Assembly (NCBI GenBank): GCA_036732755.1
Contig: DAINBU010000057.1
Location: 1 to 28,698 of the forward strand
Reading direction: 5' to 3'
Source: DASRRB01 sp036732755
GTDB taxonomy: Bacteria; Planctomycetota; B15-G4; SIAN01
DNA length: 28,698 bases
A program made the translations under genes and the position numbers. The notes beneath the pieces were generated by a model. It had not been told where the DNA came from. It did no database searches and saw only the letters and a list, made by a program, of their open reading frames with translations. Positions 7,051 to 15,031 of the stretch are shown piece after piece (the stretch's first letter is position 1; every line of letters begins with the position of its first letter).

Positions 7051-8969
7051 CGGCCTTCGACGTACCCGATGCCCTTCAGGATCTTGCGCGTCTCCTCGTC
7101 GAAGACGGCCGCCGAGCGGCTGAGGACGTGGGCGCGCGCCTTCTCCTGCATCTGCTTCAGGTACCGCACCAGCTGCGGGTCGGGCGTGAAGGCCGGGTCG
7201 CTGCGGTCGAGCAGCTCGCCCTCCTTGGCGACGCGCACGCGCAGCTTCTCCTGCGGGTTCTGGTCGAGGTCGAAGGTCATGTAGAAGAGCTCGCCGGGCC
7301 GTTCGGCGTCCTGCATCTCGATGATCTTCTTCCGGCCGAGCTGCAGCGACGACATCGTCTCGAAGTTGAACGCGCCCTGCTTCTCCGAGATGAGCCGCCC
7401 CTCCCAGCTGCCGGAGAGGCGCTCGGAGAACGCGGGGCGCGGCGAGTCCTCGACCTCGCCCGCCAGGATCGGCTTCATGGAGAGCGCCGCGATGTCCGGC
7501 GGGACCGGCACGCCCGCCAGGTCGAGGATCGTCGGGTAGACGTCGAAGAGGCGGACCGTCTGCTCCTGCACCGTGCCGGGAAGGACGCCGCCCCCCGCCA
7601 TGATCAGCGGGACGCGCAGCTCCTCGTGGAACATCGACGTGCCGTGGCCCCACGAGTCGTGCTCGTAGAACTGCTCGCCGTGGTCGGCGGTCACGATCAC
7701 GAGGTCCTCGGGGTCGAGCTGCCCGATGCTCTTCAGGTGCGCGAGGAGGCGGCCGATCGCGCGGTCGCAGAAGCGGATCTCGGCGTCGTAGTAGGTGAAC
7801 CCGCTCGCGACGCCCTCCGGCGACATCGCGGGCAGCGAACCGAACGGGTAGCGCGACTGCACCGACATGAGCGGGTCGTAGCTGTAGACCTTGGGCGGCG
7901 TCCCCTCGAGCAGGAACTCGGGCGGCTCGTAGGGCCAGTGCGGGTCGAGGTAGTGCACGTAGGTGAAGACGGGCCGGTCGTGGCCCGAGCCGAGCCAGCC
8001 GATCGCCTGGTCGGTCACGAGCTCGGCGTCGTCGTGGGCCTCCTCCGCGTTCACGTGCAGCACGCGCTTGAGGAAGAAGTGGCGCAGCCGGCCGTACATC
8101 GTGAAGCGCGCCAGTTCCTGCAGGCTCGTGTTCCAGAACGTCTCGAAGCCCTGCCCGAAACCGAAGGTGGGCGAGACGTTCTTGTTGGCGGAGAAGCCGG
8201 CGGTCACGTAGCCGGCGGCGTGCAGCGCCTCGGCGAGCGTCCAGGCGTCCTTGGAGAGCGCGTCGCGCAGGTCGTTGCAGCCGTGCGACGTCGGGAAGAG
8301 ACCCGTGTGGAGCGACGCCATCGACGGGCGCGTCCAGGGCGCCTGCGAGATGCACTGCTCGAAGCGCGTCCCGTGCGCCGCGAGGTCGTCGAGGACCGGG
8401 GAGGTCTTGCGCGGGTTGCCGTAGCAGGAGAGCTGGTCGGCGCGCAGCGTGTCGATGATGATCAGCGTCACGTCGGGCAGCGAGCGGTCGGCCGGCCCCG
8501 CCGACGCGGTCGTCGCGATGCTGCTCTTCGCGAACCACGGCGAGACGACGACCGCCGCGGCCAGCGCGAGCGTCGCGACACGCGCATGGCGGCCCGCGAG
8601 CCAGCGGCAGGCGAAGGCGAGCGCGACGGCGAGGGCGACGACGGCGGCGCTCGCGGCGAGCGATCTCGGCTCGTAGAACCGCGAGGCGTCGAGCAGCTCC
8701 TTGTTGACCCACCAGCCGGCCAGCACCGCGCAGCCGAAGCCGAAGGTCGCCGCGACGACCGTGGCGAGCGCTCTCCGGCGCAGGAGCTGCGCCAGGATCA
8801 GCGCGACGACGGCGAGCGCGGCGCCGTAGCGCAGCTCCATCGCGAGCAGCTCGCGCGTCGGCGAGACGAAGCCGAGCTCGCTCGAGCGGATGATCGCGTA
8901 GCCTTCCGCGAGCGCGAGCAATGCGCCGATCAGGAATCCGAGGCCGAGGGCCTGCGCCCGACGTGTCAC
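7047..8969 (-). CDS. membrane sulfatase-like (alkaline phosphatase superfamily) enzyme
   Basis: This is a 640-residue protein with about five membrane helices (8-28, 46-64, 68-88, 104-122, 130-148) and then a large extracytoplasmic sulfatase-fold domain. Metal and active-site blocks are IIDTLRAD (171-178, D173 and D178), PWTRPSMASLHTG (211-223), HYLDPHWPY (339-347), TADHGE (427-432) and WGHGTSMFHEE (440-450). The nucleophile position in the TxPS motif is T213, not the Cys/Ser that is converted to formylglycine. A true sulfatase is therefore less likely than a Thr-dependent phospho-transferase or phosphodiesterase of the LtaS/EptA type. The GTG at 8969 was chosen because it directly precedes the first helix. 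An in-frame GTG at 9152 would add 61 arginine-rich residues and consume the divergent promoter region. Neither start has a clear Shine-Dalgarno. The gene is coupled to the SGNH gene by a 4-bp overlap. Confidence 0.87.
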   Translation of the reverse strand: MTRRAQALGLGFLIGALLALAEGYAIIRSSELGFVSPTRELLAMELRYGAALAVVALILAQLLRRRALATVVAATFGFGCAVLAGWWVNKELLDASRFYEPRSLAASAAVVALAVALAFACRWLAGRHARVATLALAAAVVVSPWFAKSSIATTASAGPADRSLPDVTLIIIDTLRADQLSCYGNPRKTSPVLDDLAAHGTRFEQCISQAPWTRPSMASLHTGLFPTSHGCNDLRDALSKDAWTLAEALHAAGYVTAGFSANKNVSPTFGFGQGFETFWNTSLQELARFTMYGRLRHFFLKRVLHVNAEEAHDDAELVTDQAIGWLGSGHDRPVFTYVHYLDPHWPYEPPEFLLEGTPPKVYSYDPLMSVQSRYPFGSLPAMSPEGVASGFTYYDAEIRFCDRAIGRLLAHLKSIGQLDPEDLVIVTADHGEQFYEHDSWGHGTSMFHEELRVPLIMAGGGVLPGTVQEQTVRLFDVYPTILDLAGVPVPPDIAALSMKPILAGEVEDSPRPAFSERLSGSWEGRLISEKQGAFNFETMSSLQLGRKKIIEMQDAERPGELFYMTFDLDQNPQEKLRVRVAKEGELLDRSDPAFTPDPQLVRYLKQMQEKARAHVLSRSAAVFDEETRKILKGIGYVEGR

Positions 8970-9175
8970 GAGATGGGTCGTCCGAAAGTTGGAACGGCGG
9001 AGGGTAGGGGCGACGATCGGGGGGATCAGGCGCCGTACGCGGTCGCGGTCTCTCTCGCGAGCGCGGTGGGCGGAGGATTCTCGCGGCCAGTCGTGCGAAC
9101 GCAAGCCGCGGCGTCGGCGAGTCTTCGGTGGGCCTTGTAATCTTTTCTTCACAGGACGATGAAACCGCGACGGCG
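8970..9175. promoter_or_regulatory. divergent intergenic region (sulfatase-like / glycosyltransferase)
   Basis: These 206 bp lie between two divergent starts. The only A/T-rich patch in the neighbourhood is 9136-9153 (TTGTAATCTTTTCTTCAC). It is the best candidate for a -10 element on either strand, but no clear -35 partner is visible. Confidence 0.35.
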
Positions 9176-10345
9176 ATGACCGCGAAGAGACGAGTGCTCC
9201 TTCTGATCGACCGTCTCGAGGACGGCGGTGCCGAGCGGCAGTTCTGCGAGCTCGTGCGCGGGCTCGCGCGCGCGGGCCGGCACGATTTCACCGTGGGCAT
9301 CGTCGAGCGGCGCCCCGGCTTCTACGAGTGGGCGATCGAGGGGCTCGGCGTCCCGATCGTCCGCTTCGGCCGCGACGGCCGGCTGCGGCCCCATGCGCTG
9401 CGCGCGCTCGTGCGCGAGCTCAGGAAGAACCACTACGAGCTGATCCACGCCTGGAAGCCGCTGGCGTGCGACTACGCGCTCCTCGCCGGGCGATGGTGCG
9501 GAATCCCGATCGTGCTCAGCTCGATCCGCAACGCCGCCGACCACGACTGGAAGCACCGGCTGCGCACGCGCCTCCACGCGCGCTTCGCCGACCGGCTGGT
9601 GGCGAACTCGCGCGCCGGCTTCGACCGCTTCCGCACGATGCATCCGCACTTCGTCGTGATCCGCAACGGCGTCGACGCCGGCCGCTTCGAGATCGGCGCG
9701 GAGCGGCGCGCGAAGGCGCGCGGCGCGCTTCCCGGCGCTCCCGGCGACCGCCTCGTCGTGATGGCGGCGTCGTTCACGGAGAAGAAGGACCACGCGACGC
9801 TGCTCGAGGCGTTCGCGCGCGTCGCCGCGACGCGCCCCGACCTGCGCCTCGTGCTGGCTGGCCGCGGTCCGCGCCAGCCGGCGATCCAGGAGCGCGCCGC
9901 GGCGCTCGGCCTCGCCGCGCGCGTCCACTTCCCCGGCTTCGTGCAGGCGTCCGAGGATCTGCTCGCGAACGCCACCGTCTCGATCTTGGTGACCGACGCG
10001 CGCCGCCACCGCGAGGGCATCTCCAATTCCCTGGTCGAGTCGATGGCGCTCGGCGTGCCGGTCGTCGCGACCGCCGGCGGCGGGACCGACGAGTTGGTCG
10101 AGGACGGCGTGAGCGGACTCTTGGTCCCTTCCGGCGACGTCGCGGCGGCGGCCGCCGCGCTCGCGCGGCTGCTCGACGACGCGGCGCTGCGCGAGCGGCT
10201 CGCGGCGGCGGCGCGGCGCCGGGTGGCCGAGGCGTTCGGCCTCGAGCGCTTCCTGCGCGAGCACCTCGACCTCTACGAGTCGGTGCTCGCCGCGGCGCCG
10301 GACGGCGCGCCCGCCTCGCCCCCCTCGCCCCCCTCGCCCCGATAG
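9176..10345 (+). CDS. GT4-family glycosyltransferase
   Basis: This is a 389-residue GT-B fold enzyme that transfers a sugar from an activated donor to a growing glycan at the inner membrane face. The N-terminal Rossmann domain starts at residue 6 (VLLLIDRLEDGGAERQ). The C-terminal donor-binding domain has the S-T-E-K-K-type loop at 199-205, the LVLAGRGP strand (225-232) and an E-x7-E motif, E280-E288 (REGISNSLVESMA). Length is normal for GT4. The ATG at 9176 lacks a Shine-Dalgarno; an in-frame GTG at 9128 is possible but adds non-conserved residues. The C-terminal tail SPPSPPSPR comes from a 9-bp tandem repeat, and the last 73 bp overlap the convergent glycosyltransferase gene. Donor and acceptor cannot be told from sequence. 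Confidence 0.92.
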   Translation: MTAKRRVLLLIDRLEDGGAERQFCELVRGLARAGRHDFTVGIVERRPGFYEWAIEGLGVPIVRFGRDGRLRPHALRALVRELRKNHYELIHAWKPLACDYALLAGRWCGIPIVLSSIRNAADHDWKHRLRTRLHARFADRLVANSRAGFDRFRTMHPHFVVIRNGVDAGRFEIGAERRAKARGALPGAPGDRLVVMAASFTEKKDHATLLEAFARVAATRPDLRLVLAGRGPRQPAIQERAAALGLAARVHFPGFVQASEDLLANATVSILVTDARRHREGISNSLVESMALGVPVVATAGGGTDELVEDGVSGLLVPSGDVAAAAAALARLLDDAALRERLAAAARRRVAEAFGLERFLREHLDLYESVLAAAPDGAPASPPSPPSPR

Positions 10346-11490
10346 AGCTCGACGTAGCGCGCGCAGACGGCGGCGATCCCGAAGTGGGCACGCACGTCGG
10401 CCTGCCCGCGCTCCGCCATGCGCGCCGCCGCCGCGCGGTCGGTGAGCAGCCGGCGCAGCGCCGCCGCGAGCGCCGGCGGATCCTGCGGCGGGACGAGCAG
10501 GCCGGCGCCGTCGCCGATCACCTCGACCGTGCCCGCGACGCGCGTCGCGACCGCGGGCAGCCCCGCCGCCATCGCCTCGAGCAGCGCGACCGGCAGCCCC
10601 TCCCAGTTCGAGGGGAGGACGAAGACGTCGGCGGCGGCGAGCAGACCGGCGACGTCGGAGCGGAAGCCGAGGAAGCGGACGCGCTGCGCGACGCCGAGCT
10701 CGCGCGCGAGCGCCTCGAGCGTGGCGCGCTCCTCGCCGTCGCCGACCAGCAGGAGCGTGAGGCGCGGCAGCTCGGCCGCGAGCAGCGCGACCGCGCGCAG
10801 CAGGTGGGGGTGGCCCTTCGCCGCGGAGAGGCGGCCGACGCAGATCGCGACCGGATCGGCGGGGGCGAGCCCGAGCTCGGCGCGCCGGCGCCCGCGCTCC
10901 GCGGGGTCGGCGGGGGGCGGGATCTCGATGCCGTTGCGCACGGTGACGACGCGCTCCGGCGCGACGCCGGTGTCGGCGATCACCTTCTGCCGCACCGCCT
11001 CGGAGATCGCGACGAAGCGCGTGGCGATCCTGCTGTAAGCGCGTAGCGTCCGGCGCGCGAGGCGGTTGCGCCGGTCGTCCGCGCCCGAGCGCGCCGTGAA
11101 GACGAGGCTGTGGAAGGTCGGGAAGCGGCGCGGGACGCCGGCGAGCCACGCCGCGAGCGTGCCGAGGAGGTTCGCCTCGCCCATGTGCGACTGCACCGCG
11201 TCGACGCGGTGGCGGCGCATGAGCGAGCGCAGCCGCAGCACGATGCGCGTCACGCTCGTCACGAAGAGCGGGAACTGCAGCAGGCTGCGCCGGCGCAGCT
11301 TCAGCTGGTAGATCGAGAGCGCCGGCCCCTTGCGCAGCGATTCCTCGAGCGGTCCCCCCTCGCCGAGCGTCACGAGCACGACGACGTGGCCCTGCGCGAG
11401 CAGCTCGTTGCAGAGCGTGACCGCGACGCGCTGCGCGCCGCCGATGCGCAGGTTCGGGACGACCTGCATCACGACCAGGGGCCGCGTCAT
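10273..11490 (-). CDS. GT4-family glycosyltransferase
   Basis: This is a 405-residue GT-B enzyme. The N-terminal acceptor domain opens with MQVVPNLRIGGAQRV (8-22). The donor domain carries R220 and K225 (GRLSAAKGH), the LLLVGDGEE strand (246-254) and the E-x7-E pair E297/E305 (NWEGLPVALLEAMA), all typical of GT4. The Gly/Glu-rich C-terminus (GEGGEGGEAG) is the antisense reading of the tandem repeat that also codes the tail of the convergent enzyme. The start ATG at 11490 overlaps the stop of the upstream glycosyltransferase gene (ATGA, 4 bp), so the two are translationally coupled and probably act in succession on one glycan. Confidence 0.93.
   Translation of the reverse strand: MTRPLVVMQVVPNLRIGGAQRVAVTLCNELLAQGHVVVLVTLGEGGPLEESLRKGPALSIYQLKLRRRSLLQFPLFVTSVTRIVLRLRSLMRRHRVDAVQSHMGEANLLGTLAAWLAGVPRRFPTFHSLVFTARSGADDRRNRLARRTLRAYSRIATRFVAISEAVRQKVIADTGVAPERVVTVRNGIEIPPPADPAERGRRRAELGLAPADPVAICVGRLSAAKGHPHLLRAVALLAAELPRLTLLLVGDGEERATLEALARELGVAQRVRFLGFRSDVAGLLAAADVFVLPSNWEGLPVALLEAMAAGLPAVATRVAGTVEVIGDGAGLLVPPQDPPALAAALRRLLTDRAAAARMAERGQADVRAHFGIAAVCARYVELYRGEGGEGGEAGAPSGAAASTDS
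10314..10340. repeat. 9-bp tandem repeat, three perfect units, coding on both strands
   Basis: CCTCGCCCC is repeated exactly three times, inside the overlap of two convergent glycosyltransferase genes. It encodes Ser-Pro-Pro units on the plus strand and Gly-Glu-Gly units on the minus strand. The unit is three codons long, so gain or loss of copies would keep both frames. Confidence 0.85.
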
Positions 11491-12695
11491 GCGCGCGCCC
11501 CGGCCGCGACGCACGCGTCGCGGAAGCGCTGCGCGCAGTGGTCCCACGTGAAGCGCTCGACCATCTTCTTGCGGGCCGCCTCGCCGAGCGCGCGGCGCAG
11601 CGGCGCGTCCTCGATGAGGCGCAGCAGCACCCGGCGCAGGTCCGCGCCGTCGTCGGGCCGGAAGGTGAGGCCGTCGCGGCCGTCCTCGATCACGCGCCGC
11701 ACCGAGTCGTAGGCCGGCGCGACCGTCGCCTTGCCGAGCGCCATGTACTCATAGACCTTGAGCGGCGAGCAGCTGTAGGTGGTGAAGGGGAGCACGCCGA
11801 CGTCGAAGCAGGCGACCACCGACGGGATCTCCTCGTGCGGCAGCCGTCCGAGCAGGCGGACGTGGCCGGCGCAGGCGGGATCGGCGGCGAGCGCCTCGAC
11901 CTTCGCGTACTCGGGCCCGCTGCCGACGAAGAGGAAGACCACCTCGGGGTGGGCGCGCACGATCGGCGGGATCGCGCCGAGGAACTCGTCGACGCGGTGC
12001 CACGGGCGGAAGCTGCCGACGAAGCCGACCACGACCTTGCCGCCGAGCAACGCACCGACAGGATGGCGCGCGACCTCGGGGCGGAAGAGTTCGACGTCGA
12101 CGCCGTTGTCGAGGACGGTGAAGCGGTCGGGCGCGAAGCCGAGCCCGACGTGGTGGTCGCGCACCGCCGGCGTGACCACCGCGTAGCGCCGCCCGAAGCG
12201 GCGCAGCACCGCGCGCGCGAGCGGCAGCATCAGCGCGAAGTCCCAGCTCTTCTTGCGGCCGTACTCCGCCTCCGCCTCGAAGAGCCCGTCCCAGTGCGAG
12301 ACGCACGGAATCCTTTTCCAGCGGGCGAGCAGCACCGTGACCCAGTTGTCGCGATCGACGATCAGGTCGGGCTCGAAGGCGCGGATCGCGCGGAGCTGCG
12401 GCCGGATCGAGCGCAGCCCGTCCCACACCAGGATCTTGGTCGCCGGCGCGAGCTCGAAGAAGAAGCGTCGCAATCGTTGCGCGACCGACGGGCGCCGGGT
12501 CGGCGCCCCGAGGGCCGTGGGCGCGGGCGCGCTGCCCGCCGCCGCGCCGTCGGCGCCGACGCTCTGCACGCCGCGCGCGTCGAGGTTCAGGAACTCGACG
12601 ACGTCGCCGCGCCGGCGCAGCGACTCGAACAGCCCCTGCAGCACGAAGTAGGAGCCGGCGTCGTCGAGGACCCGGGCGATGTAGAGGATCCGCAT
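11487..12695 (-). CDS. GT4-like glycosyltransferase
   Basis: This is a 402-residue GT-B protein. The N-terminal domain starts MRILYIARVLDDAGSYF and has a low-complexity Ala/Gly/Pro insertion around 48-68. The C-terminal domain contains VVVGFVGSFRPWHRVDEFL (221-239), FLFVGSGPEY (254-263), and a CSPLKVYEYMALGKATVAP block (309-327) in which E316 fills the second Glu of the GT4 E-x7-E motif. The first Glu is absent, as in the KVYEYMA subgroup. It is first in a two-gene minus-strand unit and overlaps the next gene by 4 bp. The start ATG at 12695 is divergent from the polymerase/ligase gene. Confidence 0.93.
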   Translation of the reverse strand: MRILYIARVLDDAGSYFVLQGLFESLRRRGDVVEFLNLDARGVQSVGADGAAAGSAPAPTALGAPTRRPSVAQRLRRFFFELAPATKILVWDGLRSIRPQLRAIRAFEPDLIVDRDNWVTVLLARWKRIPCVSHWDGLFEAEAEYGRKKSWDFALMLPLARAVLRRFGRRYAVVTPAVRDHHVGLGFAPDRFTVLDNGVDVELFRPEVARHPVGALLGGKVVVGFVGSFRPWHRVDEFLGAIPPIVRAHPEVVFLFVGSGPEYAKVEALAADPACAGHVRLLGRLPHEEIPSVVACFDVGVLPFTTYSCSPLKVYEYMALGKATVAPAYDSVRRVIEDGRDGLTFRPDDGADLRRVLLRLIEDAPLRRALGEAARKKMVERFTWDHCAQRFRDACVAAGARA

Positions 12696-12795
12696 GTCAG
12701 TCCGTCGCCGGCTTGCTTTCCCGGAGACGCGCTCTAAGCATTGCCGCGCCCGTTTTCGACCTCGGCCCCGTCCCTCCGTCGCCCGGACTCCCGGA
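12696..12795. promoter_or_regulatory. divergent promoter region (glycosyltransferase / O-antigen ligase)
   Basis: This 100-bp spacer separates two divergent starts and must carry both promoters. No consensus elements are clear. A slightly A/T-richer patch lies at 12733-12743. Confidence 0.3.
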
Positions 12796-14292
12796 ATGCC
12801 TGGCCTCCGTATCTCGCTCTTCGCCTCGTTCCTCGCGGTCCTGAGCGGCGTCCTGACCATCGTCCTCTGGTCGATCGGCCTGCGCTGGGTGGCGTTCCTG
12901 GCCCTGTTCTGGTGCACCGTGCTCGGGCTCGGCCTGCTGCGGTGGTTCGACGTGCAGGTCGAGAAGCTGCTGCTGTGCACGTTCGTGCTGGCGAACTCGA
13001 TCCGCATGGACGTGCACGTCGTCTTCTCGAAGAGCGGGTTCGGCTTCCCCCTCGGCCTGGGCGAGGTCGCGCTCGTCTCGCTCCTGATCCTGTGGGCCAT
13101 CCGCGCCCGGCGCGATCCGCATCCGACGCAATGGCCCAAGCGCTTCGTCTTCCCGCTCGCGCTCGCCCTGCTCGGCGCCGTGATCTCCGTGTTGCAGACG
13201 CCCGACCTCCCCACCTGCTTCCGGATGCCGCTCTTCGTCGCCGAGAACTCGCTGCTGTTCTTCTATCTCTGGAACCTGCGGCTCGAGGAGAAGGAGTGGC
13301 GCCGCCTGACCGTCGGCATCGCGATCGCGCTCGCGCTCCAGGGGATCATCGGCGGGCTGCAGGGCGCCACGCAAAGCACGCTGGGGCTCGAGTTCTTCGG
13401 CTCGACCAACGCTGCGGTCGACACCAAGACGTTCACGAGCTTCAGCCGCGTCGGCGGCACGCTCGGCCAGCCCAACCGCTTCGCCATCTTCGTGAACGCC
13501 TCGATCTTCACGACGCTCGCGATGGTCCTGTGGGCGAAGTCGTGGCGCGGCCGGATCGGCTACGTCGTCGTCTTCTGCATGGCGTTCGGCGCGCTGATCA
13601 TGACGCAGTCGCGCGGCGGCTGGCTCGGCTTCGCCTTCGCCTTCGTCCCGTTCGCCTACTTCGCGCTGCGCGAGAGGATGGCGCGCTTCTTCTCGGTGTT
13701 CACGATCGGGTGCATCCTGGGCTCGGGCGCGGTCTTCATCGTCGCGTTCCCGCCGATCTACGAGCGGCTGACCGCGGAGGACCAGAACTCGGCGACTTCG
13801 CGCATCCCGATGTCGCTCACCGCGCTCCGGATGATCCGCGACAATCCCTTCGGGGTCGGCTTCACCCAGTACGTCCCGCGCATGAGCGCCTACGACGTCA
13901 CCCAGGACGGGCTCTCGTACCGGTTCCGCTTCCCGGTCCACAACGCCTACCTGCTGCTGGCGGCGGAGCAGGGCATCTGGGTGCTGGTCGTCTACCTCGT
14001 GCTGATCGCCATCTACTACCGCGACGTGATCCGTCTGGTGCTGGAGCCTCCAGGATTCCCGCGCGTGCTCGGGCTCGCCTTCGCGGCCGGCATGCTCGCG
14101 GTGCACCTGCACATCAACCTCGAGATCTCGCATGTGATGGTCGACCCGAACCAGTGGTTCTCGATGGGGATGGCGATGTGCGTGCTGCGTCATCTGCGGC
14201 GGCGGCCCGCGGAGCAGGCCGTCCCGGCGGTCGGCCACGCGCCACCGCTCACGCTCGGCCCGGGCCGGGAAGGCGTTCCAGCAGCCGGGTGA
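12796..14292 (+). CDS. O-antigen ligase / Wzy-type polymerase family membrane protein
   Basis: This is a 498-residue polytopic membrane protein with about ten to twelve helices, starting at 7-29 and 31-50. The large periplasmic loop, roughly 318-385, carries the Wzy_C features: QSRGGWLG (271-278), R336 in SRIPMSLTALRMIRDNPFGVGF, and HNAYL (382-386) with H382. Such enzymes move a lipid-linked glycan onto an acceptor (WaaL) or polymerise repeat units (Wzy); sequence alone does not decide which. The ATG at 12796 was chosen because it directly precedes the first helix and avoids overlap with the divergent gene. The hydrophilic tail after about 470 overlaps the end of the convergent thioesterase gene by 44 bp. 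Confidence 0.92.
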   Translation: MPGLRISLFASFLAVLSGVLTIVLWSIGLRWVAFLALFWCTVLGLGLLRWFDVQVEKLLLCTFVLANSIRMDVHVVFSKSGFGFPLGLGEVALVSLLILWAIRARRDPHPTQWPKRFVFPLALALLGAVISVLQTPDLPTCFRMPLFVAENSLLFFYLWNLRLEEKEWRRLTVGIAIALALQGIIGGLQGATQSTLGLEFFGSTNAAVDTKTFTSFSRVGGTLGQPNRFAIFVNASIFTTLAMVLWAKSWRGRIGYVVVFCMAFGALIMTQSRGGWLGFAFAFVPFAYFALRERMARFFSVFTIGCILGSGAVFIVAFPPIYERLTAEDQNSATSRIPMSLTALRMIRDNPFGVGFTQYVPRMSAYDVTQDGLSYRFRFPVHNAYLLLAAEQGIWVLVVYLVLIAIYYRDVIRLVLEPPGFPRVLGLAFAAGMLAVHLHINLEISHVMVDPNQWFSMGMAMCVLRHLRRRPAEQAVPAVGHAPPLTLGPGREGVPAAG

Positions 14293-15031
14293 GGTGGCGC
14301 TCGACGGCGCGCTGCAGCGGCGCCTGCTGCTGATTGATGAAGAAGTGGCCGCCCGGGAAGAGGCGCGCCGTGAACTCCGCGGCGGTGTACTGCCGCCACG
14401 CGTGCAGGTCGGCGACCGGCGCCGCGTGGTCGTCCTCTCCGCCGAACACGTGCAACGGGCAGTCGAGCGGTGGTTCCGGCCGCGGCACGTTCCACTGGTA
14501 GATGCTCATGTCGGCGCGCAGGATCGGGAGCATCAGCGCGAGCAGCTCGGGCACGCGCCACGGCGCCTCGGGCGGCGCGTAGACGCGGCGGATGTGCGCG
14601 AGGAACTCCGCCTCGGGCAGGTCGGAGAGCGGCGGGTGCGCCTTGGGGCAGTGGGGCGCGGGCGCGGCGGCGATCAGCAGCAGCTCCGGCTGCGCGAGCC
14701 CGCGCCGGCGCAGCTCGCGCGCGGTCTCGAACGCGACCAGCCCGCCGAGGCTGTAGCCGAAGAAGGCGAAGGGGCGGTCGAGCTCGGGCGCGAGCGCCGG
14801 CGCGAGCGCCTCGACGAGCGGTTCGATCCGCTGGTGCAGCGGCTCGCGGAAGCGCGTCTCGCGGCCGGGGAACTGCACCGGCAGCACCTCGACCTCCTCC
14901 TGGATCACCGCGGTCCATTGGTGGAAGACCGACGCGCCGGCGCCCGCGTAGGGGAAGCAGAAGAGACGCAGTCGCGCGTGCGGCCGCTCGCGGATGCGCA
15001 GCAGCCAGCGGTCGGAGGGATCGCCGCTCAT
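14249..15031 (-). CDS. type II thioesterase (GrsT/TesA-like alpha/beta hydrolase)
   Basis: This is a 260-residue stand-alone thioesterase of PKS/NRPS clusters, which hydrolyses acyl groups from carrier domains to clear stalled modules or release product. Visible marks are the N-terminal FCFPYAGAGASVFHQW (24-39), the QFPGRE block (53-58), the nucleophile elbow GYSLGG (92-97, S94), the acid in GGEDDH (197-202) and H229 in GGHFF. The length is typical. The start ATG overlaps the stop of PKS 2 (ATGA), so it is the last gene of the PKS operon and translationally coupled to it. PKS 2 has no thioesterase domain of its own, so this protein may also perform release. Its 3' end overlaps the convergent O-antigen ligase gene by 44 bp. 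Confidence 0.95.
   Translation of the reverse strand: MSGDPSDRWLLRIRERPHARLRLFCFPYAGAGASVFHQWTAVIQEEVEVLPVQFPGRETRFREPLHQRIEPLVEALAPALAPELDRPFAFFGYSLGGLVAFETARELRRRGLAQPELLLIAAAPAPHCPKAHPPLSDLPEAEFLAHIRRVYAPPEAPWRVPELLALMLPILRADMSIYQWNVPRPEPPLDCPLHVFGGEDDHAAPVADLHAWRQYTAAEFTARLFPGGHFFINQQQAPLQRAVERHLTRLLERLPGPGRA

Noticed and set aside
9159..9179. Six-codon minigene (MKPRRR) whose stop overlaps the glycosyltransferase start
   Set aside because: The only purine-rich motif is 2 nt from its ATG, too close for a ribosome site. Chance is the simpler explanation.
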